64,000 nt of DNA from Excoecaria cochinchinensis (GCA_947683425.1 CANTUQ010000073.1:4932501-4996500); one strand, 5' to 3'; shown: positions 48,385-58,986, counted from the first letter of the stretch. Notes: generated from the letters alone by a model not told the origin. Numbers and translations: made by a program.

Positions 48385-49825
48385 TTGTTTATTTTTATTA
48401 TTACCATCATTATTTTAATTTCATGCATGCTGAATTTTACATGCTTTATTTTTATGCATGATTGGATTTTATTATTATTATATCATATTTTATATGCATG
48501 TTAAATTGTTAATTTGTTAAATTGCATATTTTTATTATGTCATTTTAAGCGGCTTGTCATACATGATGCCTTTTTATTTACTTTATTTTTATAGTATGTT
48601 TAACCCTTTTTTATTACTAACATGGCTTTTATTTGTTTCTTTTATTTCAATACTTGTTTTTTTATGTGAGTCTTTTCCATACCAAGTGGGAGCCCATGAA
48701 GATTTGAAGATCCATTTGGATGTTGTTTTTTATTATTTTTATTATTTTGATTTCCTTTGGATTTATTATTATGTAATTTGTAACAATAAATTTATTTTCA
48801 TGCACGTTAATTAAGAAAATCACAAAAATATTTCTATTAAACTAAATTGGATTTTATTTAATAAAAATGGGACCAATGTCCTAGATTTTTTTTATCCAAA
48901 ATAAATTATCACTTTAAAATTGTTTTCTTAAATTATGCATGAGAGGACCAACGTTCTCATTTTTAATAAATAGTCCGATTTATGTATGATTTGCATTTTA
49001 TTTACAAATGGGGGTTGTATTCTGCCCTAGTTTTATTGTAATTTATTTTGCTTTCATTTACTTTATTTATCGCTTTTATTATATGATTGATATGCGTTTA
49101 ATTAAATTGGATTTTATTGTAACAATAAATTTATTTTCATGCACGTTAATTAAGAAAATCACAAAAATATTTCTATTAAACTAAATTGGATTTTATTTAA
49201 TAAAAATGGGACCAATGTCCTAGATTTTTTTTATCCAAAATAAATTATCACTTTAAAATTGTTTTCTTAAATTATGCATGAAAGGACCAACGTTCTCATT
49301 TTTAATAAATAGTCCGATTTATGTATGATTTGCATTTTATTTACAAATGGGGGTTGTATTCTGCCCTAGTTTTATTGTAATTTATTTTGCTTTCATTTAC
49401 TTTATTTATCGCTTTTATTATATGATTGATATGCGTTTAATTAAATTGCATTAAAAATTGAATGAGAAATGGGATGAAATACTAAATTCAAAACTTGATT
49501 ATAAACTTAGCCAAGGTATGAATAAATGGGGAGTCCCGAACTTTCTCTGGTCTTTGGGCTCAACGATTACAATCCTAGACTCCTTAGGGCGAGAGGTTTA
49601 CCTTCCAAGACCCCTTTGGCTGGCCCAAAATGGATACTAAGCGCAGTCTTAGGCTCTCCGAGGCGAGAGAAACTTTCCCAATGTTCTATTGGGTGGCGAC
49701 TCCATGAAACCTCTTTGTTGCCCAAAATAGACGCAGCTTGTAAATACCTTACAAGTTTTTATGAACCTCTCCCGATCGCCCTAAGGCGGGCTTTTGGGAG
49801 GCATCGAGGTTCGGCGCGCGTCACA
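47197..49825 (+). repeat. Tat gypsy 3' LTR, enlarged by a 339-bp tandem duplication
   Basis: 2629-bp copy of the 5' LTR. The block beginning gtaacaataaattt at 48780 is repeated from 49119, so the same 339 bp is present twice. The (TTA)n tract (about 48331-48382) is shorter than in the 5' LTR. Elsewhere only a handful of substitutions are visible. Confidence 0.95.
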
Positions 49826-49830
49826 ACCCA

Positions 49831-50590
49831 GTTTACGTCTACTATAAGCTTAATATTCATATAATATATGTACAGTAACACATAGTATACATCTACTATA
49901 AGTGTTGTATAGTACTAGTATATGTTCAGTATAAGTTTATTATACATATAGACTAAGTCTAATAGACGTACACTGTATGTAGAGTACACGATTAATAAAT
50001 ATATATTATTCAATTGGATACGTGTAGTATAGCTGTAGTATATATCTAATATAAGTGTTATAGACATCTGATGCGCATACAGTTTAAGTAAAGTATAGCC
50101 TAATATGTGTATAGTATATTGAAAATATTAGTATAATATATGTTTATTGTAATCATATAGAATTATTATAGCATGAATCTAATATACAGTTATCATACAT
50201 TTAGTATACACCTAATACACATATTGTATTCCAATTGATTACATGTAGTATAGATGTAATATACATCTATTATACAGATAGTATAAGTATAGTATAGCAT
50301 AGTATACGTCTAGTATATTGCTAATATAAATTTAGTATACGCATAATATAAGTTTAATATAAACACAGTATAAGTGTAGTATACATCAGATATACGTGTA
50401 ATATACGTATAGTATACAGCTAATATAAATATAGTATACATCTAGAATACGTGCAGTATAAGTCTAGTATACGTTTAATATACGTTTAAGATAATTATAT
50501 TAAAAGTGTATATAAGTTTAGTCTACAGCTAATATATATCTAGTATTCGTTTAGCATACGTGTAGTTTAGGTGTAATATACAGCTAATAT
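49831..50590. repeat. Fourth 11-bp TA-rich array, main part (Ulp1 intron 1)
   Basis: Continuation of the array split by the gypsy insertion. Units such as agtatacgtct, agtatattgct, aatataaattt and agtatacgcat follow in 11-bp register near 50300-50350. Confidence 0.82.
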
Positions 50591-50800
50591 ATATCTAGGT
50601 CACGAATTGTTCTATTTATTATGTGTCAAGAGTTGTTTTAGAGGTGCTCAGTCGTACCGATGAGTTTCTGTAACGAGTCGTCAAACTCGTGTCTACTCGT
50701 TACCCTAATTTTAGCCCAGTTTCATGTTGACAGTAATGTGGCGACTCCAAGCACTAAGTTTTTGTCACGAGTTCTCAACATAGTCGACACTCGTCACACT
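50591..50800. repeat. Fourth semi-palindromic cluster
   Basis: Degenerate members of the same motif family (gtcacgaattgttc, gtaacgagtcgtcaaactcg, gtcgacactcgtcac). It lies between the 11-bp array and exon 1 of the Ulp1 gene. Confidence 0.6.
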
Positions 50801-51078
50801 AATCAGTGGTTTTCAATCGAAAATATAAAGGTGTAAAATGATATTATACAAAATTCCAGCATATTGACATACAGAAAATATGCAATAAATATTAAACATA
50901 AATGGATTCTCAAACATACCTTTGATTTTTTTCGAATTTGAGTGTCATAATCTTTGCTGTTTATTCTCCTCTTTGAATCGTCTCTGACTACTATATCTGT
51001 GTCCGTAATTGGTTTCATCTTCTTTATAATTTGTGACGTCGTCCTCGGTACAGGAGATGAGCTTCGAGTTTGAACCAT

Positions 51079-51658
51079 TTTCTTTGTTATATGATCTGTA
51101 AATCAATCAAAATCCAGCAAAAAGGAAATCAATCAAAATGATTTTTTCAACAATCAAATAGAATACTTATATTTTAAGCTTAAAATAGACTGAAAAGAAT
51201 GAAATAAAGATTATAAGGTTGAGCAAAACTAACTGTAGATGGAAACTGAGGGAGATGAGAAAGTATATGGCGCGAAACTCGTCAAGATAGATTGAAAATG
51301 AGGTAGATGAGTATCTGAATGTAGATTGAAAATGAGGTAGAAGAGTATCTGAATCTCGTCCAAATAGATTTAAACCGAGGAAGATGAGACACTGAATGTA
51401 GATGGAATGTGAGGGAGATGAACTGATCGGAGGTTTTTGAAGTTAGGGTGAGAAAAGCTAGGACAGATTTCGGAGGAAACGGGAGACTGAGGTTTTTGAC
51501 GCTAGGGTGAGAAAAGCTAAATGGTATTTGTGAAATACTGATTGCTAATTTTGTTATAAAAAGGTTAAATTGCTTTTTTTGTAAAATTTTGTAATTTTGT
51601 ATGTTTTTTTTGTTATGTTTTTTTTTTTTTTTTTTTTGTATATTTGTGTAAAGAGCCC
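51079..51658. other. MULE right end: Ulp1 promoter region and terminal inverted repeat
   Basis: Upstream of the Ulp1 start (51078, minus strand). Contains two near-copies of gaaaatgaggtaga-gagtatctgaat (about 51290-51355) and two of ttttttgacgctagggtgagaaaagcta-like sequence (about 51435-51525). The terminal part includes tatttgtgaaata at about 51527 and a T-run, ending at 51658 before the target-site copy. Confidence 0.6.
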
Positions 51659-51667
51659 TTTACAATT

Positions 51668-52340
51668 TGATAACCCAAAATCAGCCACAAAGTCAAGCCT
51701 GCACAATATCAAGCTTCTTTCATTCCACCGATGCACCTTCTATTTTGTTTCAACAAATTCATACATGCAGTCCCCACCAATTCATTATCGGATTAGCAGC
51801 AAGCGCAAGATGCACAGCATCTTCATGCCCATCACCAATTCACCATAGTACTTTAGTTGTGCTCTCATGAATCATGATACCAAATTAAGATTTGAATGAA
51901 CCCGAATAATTTCTTGTTCAATGTCAAACTAAAACCTTTAACAAATATATTTAGAAGAAAGTGTAAATATTGAATTTTTCATTTATTTATATTGGAAATT
52001 CAATAAAAAATAAAAATTCAATCAAACTCTGGAACTACTCAATACTCACTCTGGGAGCTACTCAAATAACGCAAGTAATTTCATACTTAGACGCAGCTCA
52101 ATTCATCACTCGAATTTTCGCTGGATTCATAAAAAATAAAATCAATTTTTGCAAATAGAACTCTTGAGTAGCTCTCGTGTTAAAATGCACAAGCAAGCTT
52201 CTGCAAAATTTTGCTGAAAAATATTGAAAATTAAACTTATATACATCCAAAATATGGAATTTGGGAGATGGTGGTGATGCAAAAGTTAAATCTTACGGGT
52301 TTTACGTAGGGTCATCCAATAGTTCTGAAACTTTGGATAC
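51668..52340. other. Host DNA between the MULE and the CWF19L2-like gene
   Basis: Presumably the 3' UTR and downstream flank of the minus-strand host gene. I see no domain, repeat or RNA gene. Confidence 0.5.
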
Positions 52341-54374
52341 TCAATCAAGCTGTTTTGTCCAGTCAAAAGGTTCCCAGTCTCGCACAAAATTTGCAACTGC
52401 CTGCCTTTGTGCGTCCACTGACTCATGCCTTCGTCGACGATACATGTCCTCCTCTGGCAACTGTAGCATGCCTCTAATCACATTTAGGCCAAGGCTACTT
52501 CTGAACTGCTGCTCGTCATCTATCACATGGACAAACCCCTTGTTTAAACCAAACTCAACATGGAAGTAGGGAAAGTCCTTCAGAATTGAACTGCGCAGGC
52601 CCTTTTCACTTGTGTCAATCAATTTCTTTGCATTATGCTGGCTCCACTCATCTTCAGCTTCATCAATTGCCTAAAAAAAAAAAGAAAATAAAATAAAATA
52701 TTCAGCCTCATCTAGGAAGCAAGGAATTGAACAATATAAACATGGTAAAGTTATAAAATTAGGCAAAAGTATCTTATTTGGTATGGTGATATGTTGGAAT
52801 ATAATTGTTTGGACCCTAGGCTGCCTGCATTACATTCCTCAGCACACAAGATATAGGAAAATGCATGCTGCACTAGATAGCAGCCACTTTGATGCAAGTT
52901 TTTATTCAAACTAGAGAAAGCTATTAGTTTCATATATTATTAGACTTTAACCCAACATCATCTAGTTGTTTGAGAGAGAATAAATAAGCATTTAATTTGA
53001 AAGATAAAAGAGACTACAGAATGTTCCAAACCAATAATGACAGAGAATTAATGCATCAAAAATGAAATAGCTACAAGAAAGCACACCTTTTTAAAATAGA
53101 GAGGCGCCGCTTTAGCAATTTCTCGTGGCAACGGAATACACTCTATTAAAAAATGGCGACGTTGTTTTGCCAAGCCCATTACTGTTTCAAGAAACACTAT
53201 ACCCTTCTCTTGCTTTGCAAACATCATTATAAGGCATTTCTTGAAATTGCGAATCTCATCCCATATATTGTTATCAACATTTCTTGTGGCTGACTCATGC
53301 TGTAAAGCCCAAAGAAGTCTCCATTAGAATACAATTAAAGGAAATAAATAAAATAACGTAAAAAAAAAATAAACTCAACCATGTAAAAGAAAACTCAACC
53401 ATTTCCCCTTACTTTCCAGCATTTAAAATAGTCCATTTCCACATTATATCACAGTAGAAGCTCTAAGGATGTCTTAATTCAAGAAGTGGTACAAATATGC
53501 AACTATCTATTATGATTTTGGAACATCTCCAATCTTAAACAACGGAGTTCCCCAGTAATTATCCCAAAATAGTGACAATGGTCAACGGTGAGAAAAGAAA
53601 ATTGGTAGCAGTACATAGTATATTCTAGTATCATATGAAACTTACCTGCAAAGGTAAGATGCAGCAATGACCCGGCAACATCAAATACGTGAAGTTTGCT
53701 AGAGACACGACAAGATGTTTTGGCCGGTTTGGGTTCTCAAAGCAAAAAAGGCAACGCTCTTGCTGAGTCAAGATTCGCTTTGCAAGAATATTCTTCTCTG
53801 TGGACTTATGATCATTGCCTGTCCCCTTCTTTCTAGACTTTCTACTTGGGCCATTGTCAAAATCATGCTCATCATCTGCACAAGCAGATAAACTATACTG
53901 TTTGTTCTGCATGATCTTTTAAGCTAGGTGCCTGCCGGCATCATCATCCTTTGTTCTGGCAGAAATATCTTGAACAAGATGCCTAGAAACAAGATAGGAG
54001 AATAAGATTATGGCACTGCTATACCGGGATTGCAAAAGAGTCAAAATAAGGTAAAACATATTGGAAATGGCATATGGAAAAACTTTTGCAAAAATATTCT
54101 ACAACATTCAATATATATACATCTAAGGAATTTAGAGGATACGACATTACCTGTTGATGGGCCTAACACTTTGTGGTCTGCTTGAATTTTCTCCAGCAAC
54201 CTGTTTTCCCTTTAACTTCTCAGCTTCTTTCTATTAAAGAAAAACAAGCAAAGGAAAATAGATCCAATAAGTCATTGAGGTCAAAGGCTCATGCACTATT
54301 GAGTTATAGTAGTAGCATTTTCTGTTCAGTTGATATCAGCTTTTGTATATAAGCAACAAAACAAACTCTGATAA

Positions 54375-54515
54375 ACTTTCTGAAAGTATTGTCAGAAACA
54401 CTGTTCATGAATCCTTTGGCTTGAGTAACTAGCTCCACCATCGGACTAAACACATGACTGCATTTACTTTCCACCCAATTATAAACGTTTTCTGAAGGAC
54501 CAAAGTCAAGGTGAT
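54375..54515 (-). other. Unassigned open segment inside the CWF19L2 intron
   Basis: The minus strand reads LDFGPSENVYNWVESKCSHV and then FSPMVELVTQAKGFMNS without a stop. The composition is that of ordinary protein, but I do not recognise the family. It could be a captured exon or chance. Confidence 0.25.
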
Positions 54516-54549
54516 GCTGAATTAAGAAACTGATAAAATAAGTAATACA

Positions 54550-55320
54550 TCCATTACAGTTACTGATTGAAATCTGCAGCTGGTAGTTAAATTCTAGAAG
54601 ATATTTTTAAGCCCTAAATCTTTTGTATTCAAAAGATCAGATAAGTTGAAGGTATGCCATATTTTATTGACAGGTTAGGTAGAAAAGTATGGTGCCATTA
54701 TCTAGACTCTCCACATTAAAGAGTAGTGCTCTATTTTAGGTGTATCACAATCAATGGATTTAAACTTCATTTCAGTAAACATCTTTTAGTTTTCTTACTC
54801 TCTCATCAACCTATTCTCCCTAAACTCCAACAAATGATATCAAAGCCATCCTATTAAGGGGCCTTTTCTTACTCTCTCATCAACCTATTCTCCCTAAACT
54901 CCAACAAATGATATCAAAGCCATCCTCTTAAGGGGCCTGAACTGATTTCTCAGTTGTAAGAACATGAACAAGGTGCAACTTTAAGGTCTGAAAATGCTTT
55001 TCAAGTTAAACCCAAGTTTAAGGAATCATCATCAAGGAGAAGTGGTAAATCAGCTGAAGAAAGATATCCTCCATGTGGCACTAGTAAGAAGACCAGCCAA
55101 GAAGAAAAAGATTGTTGGCACAAGGGAAAGCCACTATGCTCCTACTGTCAAAGGTTTTGGGCGTGTAGAAAAGATCCAATATAGAACAAGTTTAAGAAGA
55201 AGAAGAAGAATATTTATTTTGAGGAAGTATAGTGTCGGTGAGAATTACATCAACACAAAACAATATCAATATTTCATGAGAAGTGCACCTGAAAAAAAAA
55301 ATTACAGAGAAGTGTAAAAG

Positions 55321-55360
<40 letters not shown>

Positions 55361-55731
55361 GCTCCATGAAAAAGATACGTAAAAGCAAAAACATTAGAGA
55401 GATGGAGCTCAAACATGAAGATTAATTTTATCAGTACAAGTATCAAGGAGGAGTGTTGAATGATTGATACTTCTACTGAAATCTGTAGCTGCTAGTTAAA
55501 TTTAAGAAGATGTTTTGAGCGTTAAATCTTTTGTATTCAAAGCTAGATGAGTTGGAAGTAAGCCATACTTTGTTGACAGGTTAGATAGAAAAGTATGGCT
55601 GCCATTATCTGAACTCTCCATAAAAGAGAGCAGTTCTCTATTTTAGGTGTATCATAAACAATGAATTATTTCACCAAACATCAGTTAGTTTTCTTACTCT
55701 CTTGTTAACCTATTCTCCCTAAAATCCAACA
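54550..55731 (+). mobile_element. Small decayed copia-type retroelement with gag fragment (in a host intron)
   Basis: Related direct repeats at about 54550-54832 and 55454-55731 share ctgtagctgctagttaaatt, aaatcttttgtattcaaa and cctattctccctaaa. Both end ccaaca, and the second starts tgttgaatgatt, so they look like LTRs. A primer-like aatgatatcaaagcc follows the first and a ggaggagtgttg purine junction precedes the second. Between them, a + strand segment near 55065-55180 reads PPCGTSKKTSQEEKDCWHKG and then KPLCSYCQRFW, a corrupted copia Gag zinc region. A 77-bp block with the LTR end and primer site is repeated in tandem (54789-54858 and 54867-54938). A (GA)n run lies at 55324-55358. No pol is present. 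Confidence 0.65.
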
Positions 55732-57658
55732 GATTTTTTGACAAGAAACACTGGACAAAAATCTTCGCCAATATTATACCATAGTTCGCAATTAAGAAAG
55801 AAAGAAAGTGCTCTCAAAGAAGAACCCATGATTTTGGCAACACTACGACATCAGAAGCCAAAAATAAGAAAAGATTTAGCATTTAAATTGTACACACTTT
55901 TCAGAAGTAAAAGAGAGTGAAAAATCATTTAGATAGAATGAACATTACAGCAAAATGTTGATTAAACACTAAATTTAATTCAGGGAAAACTTATAGAAGG
56001 ACGATAAACAAATATAGACAGCATAAACAGGTATATAAGTTCAATAAATGAGTTACTTAAAATTTTATTAGGTTCAAAACCAAAAATAAATAAATAAAGA
56101 AGATGAAGAAGAAAAACAGAGGAAGTAAATAAAAAGGAAAACTCCAATAGAAAAATGACAATAGCCAACAGCTGTGTTACTGAAAGACAAAACAGTTAAA
56201 GAATATATAGATGCAAGCCATTGCAGAATTTTTACTCTTTCGTGACTTGCAAAATAATTAAGTTGTAGATAATAAGAAGACAAGTAGGACAAAGCAAGTG
56301 AAAACTAGATAATTAATGAAAGGAGCTTACATCCTTCGCATGTGGTTCCTCCGGCTGGTCATCGACACTAATTGCAGGCCTTATATCAGTCTTACCTGCA
56401 GGTCTAAGCATCCAGTCCAACCCCATCTCTTTCCTTGTAATTTCTATGTCCTCCAGGAAATGAGATCCTCTACCATCACCTGGAAAACAATTGTCAGATT
56501 GATCAATTGCCAAAATATAAGAATAAAATGTAAGAACATCAAATAATGTAGACAAGCAAATCATTACCCCTCATCCTTTTCTCCTATTTCCTTACTCTTC
56601 TTGTTCCCGCCTTTTGCACTACCTCCTCCACCCCCATCTTCGGAGTTGGACGAAGAGTATTCCTTAGACAAGTGATGTTTCTTAGCATTCCTTGACCTCT
56701 TTTTTGACCTATCACTACTCTTATCTCCAGAACTACAATGTTTTCTTCTCTTTTTCTTTCTTTGACTCCTCCCTTTCTTTTCATTTTTGTCAAAACTGGC
56801 TTCACTTTCACTCTCACTCTCACTTGAATCTACTGAAGAATGCTTATCAGAAGAGTACCATTTCTTCTTTTTGACAGAACTTTTCTTAATTTTCCCAACA
56901 TCATCATTTGAACTACTACAAGAATTTGAACTCTTGCATATCCTCCTATGCTTTTCTCCTCTATCACCTGACTTTTTTCTCTTTTCTGAATCTGCCTAGC
57001 GTCAAACAATGAAAAAGAGAAACATGAGCAAAACGAAACAGTTAAAAAAAAATAAAGGAAAAGAGAAAAAGAAACCAAAGAAAACCAAAGCAACATAAGA
57101 ATAACAAAATGAATAATTCTTACTTTACTGATCTGGTCACGAGGTACGAACTTGAGCCCAGAAAGCATACTTGTGTTTAAATACTCTGCAGCCTAAAATC
57201 AGAAACAAAAACCACATCCAACGATGTACCGAGTAAGTAGACAAGAGCTTGTAGCCTCAAGTTCCTCATCACATAGTATATCAAAGCTAGATTGGTTGGT
57301 GCCAAAATAAAGAAGGTAAAAAGAACACTAAAGCATCTGAGTTAATCAGCATGCAGCAAACTCATTTAGAAAGAAAAAAGAAGCTTCTCCTCACATGGAG
57401 AACAAGATGGAAAACAAAATAAACTACAAGGCAGTTGTCAATCCCCAAGCAATCTAGTATACATTGTTTCACCCTAAGAATTTGCTAAAGACCATACAAA
57501 ATAATGAAATGAAATATTCCGCAAGTTCATTCAACCATTATCCAAAAATTGGAAAAAAAATTATAAAATAAACACCCAGCAAGGTATTACAAACCTAAGA
57601 ACCTGTGAAATTAGAAATTTTGCGATATAAACCATCTAAATAAACAAATTAGATGCGT

Positions 57659-57790
57659 AGGGGTGTGCATTGGGCGGGCAAACAACCCAAGCCCCGAAAT
57701 ATGCATAAAACTCCAACCCAAACCAACCCTAAGTAATATTAGGGGCCCAACCCGACATTCTTCAATAATAATTAATACAAAAACTTTTCA
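57659..57790. mobile_element. hAT-type MITE fragment in the 5' intron of the host gene
   Basis: Begins taggggtgtgcattgggcgg, like the hAT termini elsewhere in the window, followed by cccaaccc-rich sequence. No opposite terminus is found. Confidence 0.4.
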
Positions 57791-58470
57791 AGTTAAGAAT
57801 CTCATTTAACATAAGAGATCAAGCAGATTCATATGTGGCATTGATTATTCAAGACTTCAAGCATTTTCAGTGAATGAACAAGAGACAAACAACACTCAAT
57901 CAGCTTAAAATTTTTCAATTCAATAGACTCGTGAAAGGTGAAATCATCATTGCACTTGGTAACTGAAAACTTCACATGCCTTAAGTTTAATATTAAATAT
58001 TCAATAATATCTAATAATTCAATCAGATGTAGTTTAATTCAACACTTCAACCATTGGCATGAGTTTTATAATCAACCAAAACACCCCGACAGACTTCTTA
58101 TTTTCCTAATCAGCCAAAACACCCAGATACTAAAAGTACTGAGAGAACTCGAAATCCAAACAAATCCAAAAAGAACATCAAATCCAAATTCTCCGACAAA
58201 TAAGCACTTCAACCGTCCAACCACCAAACACTACCAAATTCACACACTTTCGTCCCACATTTTCTCACAAACCAAACGAAAATTGAAATACATATTCAGA
58301 AGCAAATAAATCCTCTAAATTAACTCCAAAGAAAACGCTTCCAGAAAAATACAACAAAATCACAAAAAAATGAATTAAAAGAAAAAGGAAAGAAAATCAT
58401 GCAGTGAAGCAACAGAGTTAATTCAGCCAAGGCCAATTTACAAAAATTAAACTTGGAAACAAAAACTTAC

Positions 58471-58700
58471 CTTTCACTAAGGAATCACGGTAGGGACTAT
58501 GCAACGTTGAAACAATTAACCTCGCCGAATTTCTGCAACAAGTAGAAAATAGATACTAGCGAGTAGAAACACGAAGAATACCAACTATATATTAAAATTT
58601 AAATGTGTGCAGATAAATATTTACCTGTGAGAAGAAATGGAGGGAGACTTGGTGCGAGAAGAGATAGAAAAGCTAGTTTGAGGATGCCGGCGGCGGCGAC
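58471..58700 (-). other. 5' UTR exons of the CWF19L2-like gene
   Basis: On the minus strand, a GT donor at 58624 follows cttctcacag. A second non-coding exon is defined at 58532-58471 (acceptor ttgttgcag, donor gtaagttttt). The transcript would then splice to the acceptor near 57192 ahead of the ATG at 57168. None of these exons carries an upstream ATG that I can see. The GC-rich ggcggcggcgactgcgg at about 58685-58715 would lie near the transcription start. Confidence 0.55.
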
Positions 58701-58986
58701 TGCGGTGGCGACAGGCGGAGGTCGGCCGCTCAATTAACGGTGCCGACTTTCCAGATTAGCGGTGGCGGTGGGAGCAGAAAGGATTTGGGTTTTACTGTTT
58801 TTGGCTTTCGTGGACGAGGAGAGGAGAAAAAAAACAAAATTGTCGATTTTTACAGGGGCAAGGGTAATTCGGGTTCAAGGGTTAACTCGAACCGAACCCG
58901 AAATATGCAAAATCCTCCCATCCGAACCGTTCCGCATGTAAATTTTGGATCGAGGTTTTGGACCACTCTTATAGAGACGTGACGAG

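Larger units (their letters stand above)
36051..49825 (+). mobile_element. Ty3/gypsy LTR retrotransposon of the Tat lineage (dual RNase H), inserted in the MULE
   Basis: LTRs lie at 36051-38380 and 47197-49825, bounded by TGTAGACACC and GCGTCACA. They are flanked by a perfect 5-bp duplication, accca (36046-36050 and 49826-49830). The primer-binding site at 38382, gag-pol from 39307, a long 3' untranslated region with tandem repeats and a purine tract at 47182 all fit. Pol carries a second, aRNH-type RNase H after the normal one, the hallmark of the Tat/Ogre/Retand group. The LTRs are almost identical apart from microsatellite length and a 339-bp tandem duplication in the 3' copy, so insertion was very recent. 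Length 13,775 bp. The only coding lesion seen is a one-base shift before integrase. The leader is too short for the extra upstream ORF of classical Ogre elements. Confidence 0.96.
31211..51078 (-). pseudogene. MULE-borne DUF1985-Ulp1 (C48) protease gene, ten exons, split by a gypsy element
   Basis: Minus-strand exons are 51078-50920, 35971-35126, 34979-34630, 34538-34446, 34292-34176, 34074-33985, 33896-33610, 33528-33405, 32013-31538 and 31439-31211. Phases close exactly except exon 3, which is one base short. The shift lies in the A-run near 34720, with an in-frame TGA just after it. Exon 1 (MVQTRSSSP ... RKKSK) is basic, like a nuclear localisation signal. Exon 2 matches a DUF1985-type region (FRYDGVDLKFRLEEFALVTGLKC). 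Exons 3-7 are acidic linker. The last two exons form a Ulp1-like peptidase: His in YHWVLGHL, Asp in YVYDSL, then Gln and Cys in QNKMDCGLF once exons 9 and 10 are joined. The predicted protein is about 923 residues. Ulp1 enzymes cleave SUMO; the target of MULE-borne versions is not known. Intron 1 holds the 13.8-kb gypsy element. Confidence 0.82.
23483..51658. mobile_element. Giant Ulp1-carrying Mutator-like element (MULE), interrupted by a gypsy element
   Basis: A 9-bp duplication, tttacaatt, lies at 23474-23482 and 51659-51667. Just inside, the left end reads gaggaaattacaccaaatga and the inverted right end gggctctttacacaaatata; they share TTACAC(C)AAAT. Further inside, both carry tatttcacaaat, so the terminal inverted repeats are degenerate. 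Between these ends lie a MuDR transposase (24190-26930, +), a minus-strand plant-transposon-type gene (29164-30183) and a minus-strand DUF1985-Ulp1 gene (31211-51078). Removing the gypsy insertion (36051-49825) leaves about 14.4 kb. Plant MULEs that carry Ulp1-like genes are known (Kaonashi/KI-MULE in rice and Arabidopsis, CUMULE in melon); this one seems to belong to that type. The ends are inferred from the duplication plus weak TIRs. Confidence 0.8.
52341..57168 (-). pseudogene. CWF19L2: CWF19L2 / CwfJ-type splicing-factor gene, apparently broken
   Basis: Minus-strand coding exons are 57168-57124, 56995-56596, 56479-56331, 54230-54151, 53982-53646, 53299-53087 and 52670-52341. All have GT..AG introns and the 1554 nt close in phase (517 residues). 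It starts MLSGLKFVPRDQ, as I recall for plant homologues. A Lys/Ser/Glu-rich region follows, then MGLDWMLRPA. The C-terminal CwfJ domains (ERCLFCFENP, KHLVVSLANFTYLMLP, GHCCILPLQ, WDEIRNFKKCL, FLETVMG, CIPLPREIAKAAP, DFPYFHVEFGL, WEPFDWTKQ) are clear. TAA at 53919-53921 lies before these domains. The central part that plant homologues carry after the DWML motif is not found, and LP-GHCC looks about seven residues short. CWF19 proteins act in the nucleus with spliceosomes (lariat and intron turnover). A copia remnant fills the large intron. Confidence 0.82.

Noticed and set aside
48554..48814. 86-codon frame in the gypsy 3' LTR
   Set aside because: Non-coding LTR sequence; it differs from the matching 5' LTR frame only by small indels that shift the reading.
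55738..55920. Small + strand frame in the host intron
   Set aside because: Lysine-rich, opposite to the host gene and without recognisable homology; likely chance.
56568..56596. Donor site at 56567 for CWF19L2 exon 2
   Set aside because: That choice gives a stop at the junction; the GTAAGG donor one site earlier (exon end 56596) keeps the phase through the remaining exons.
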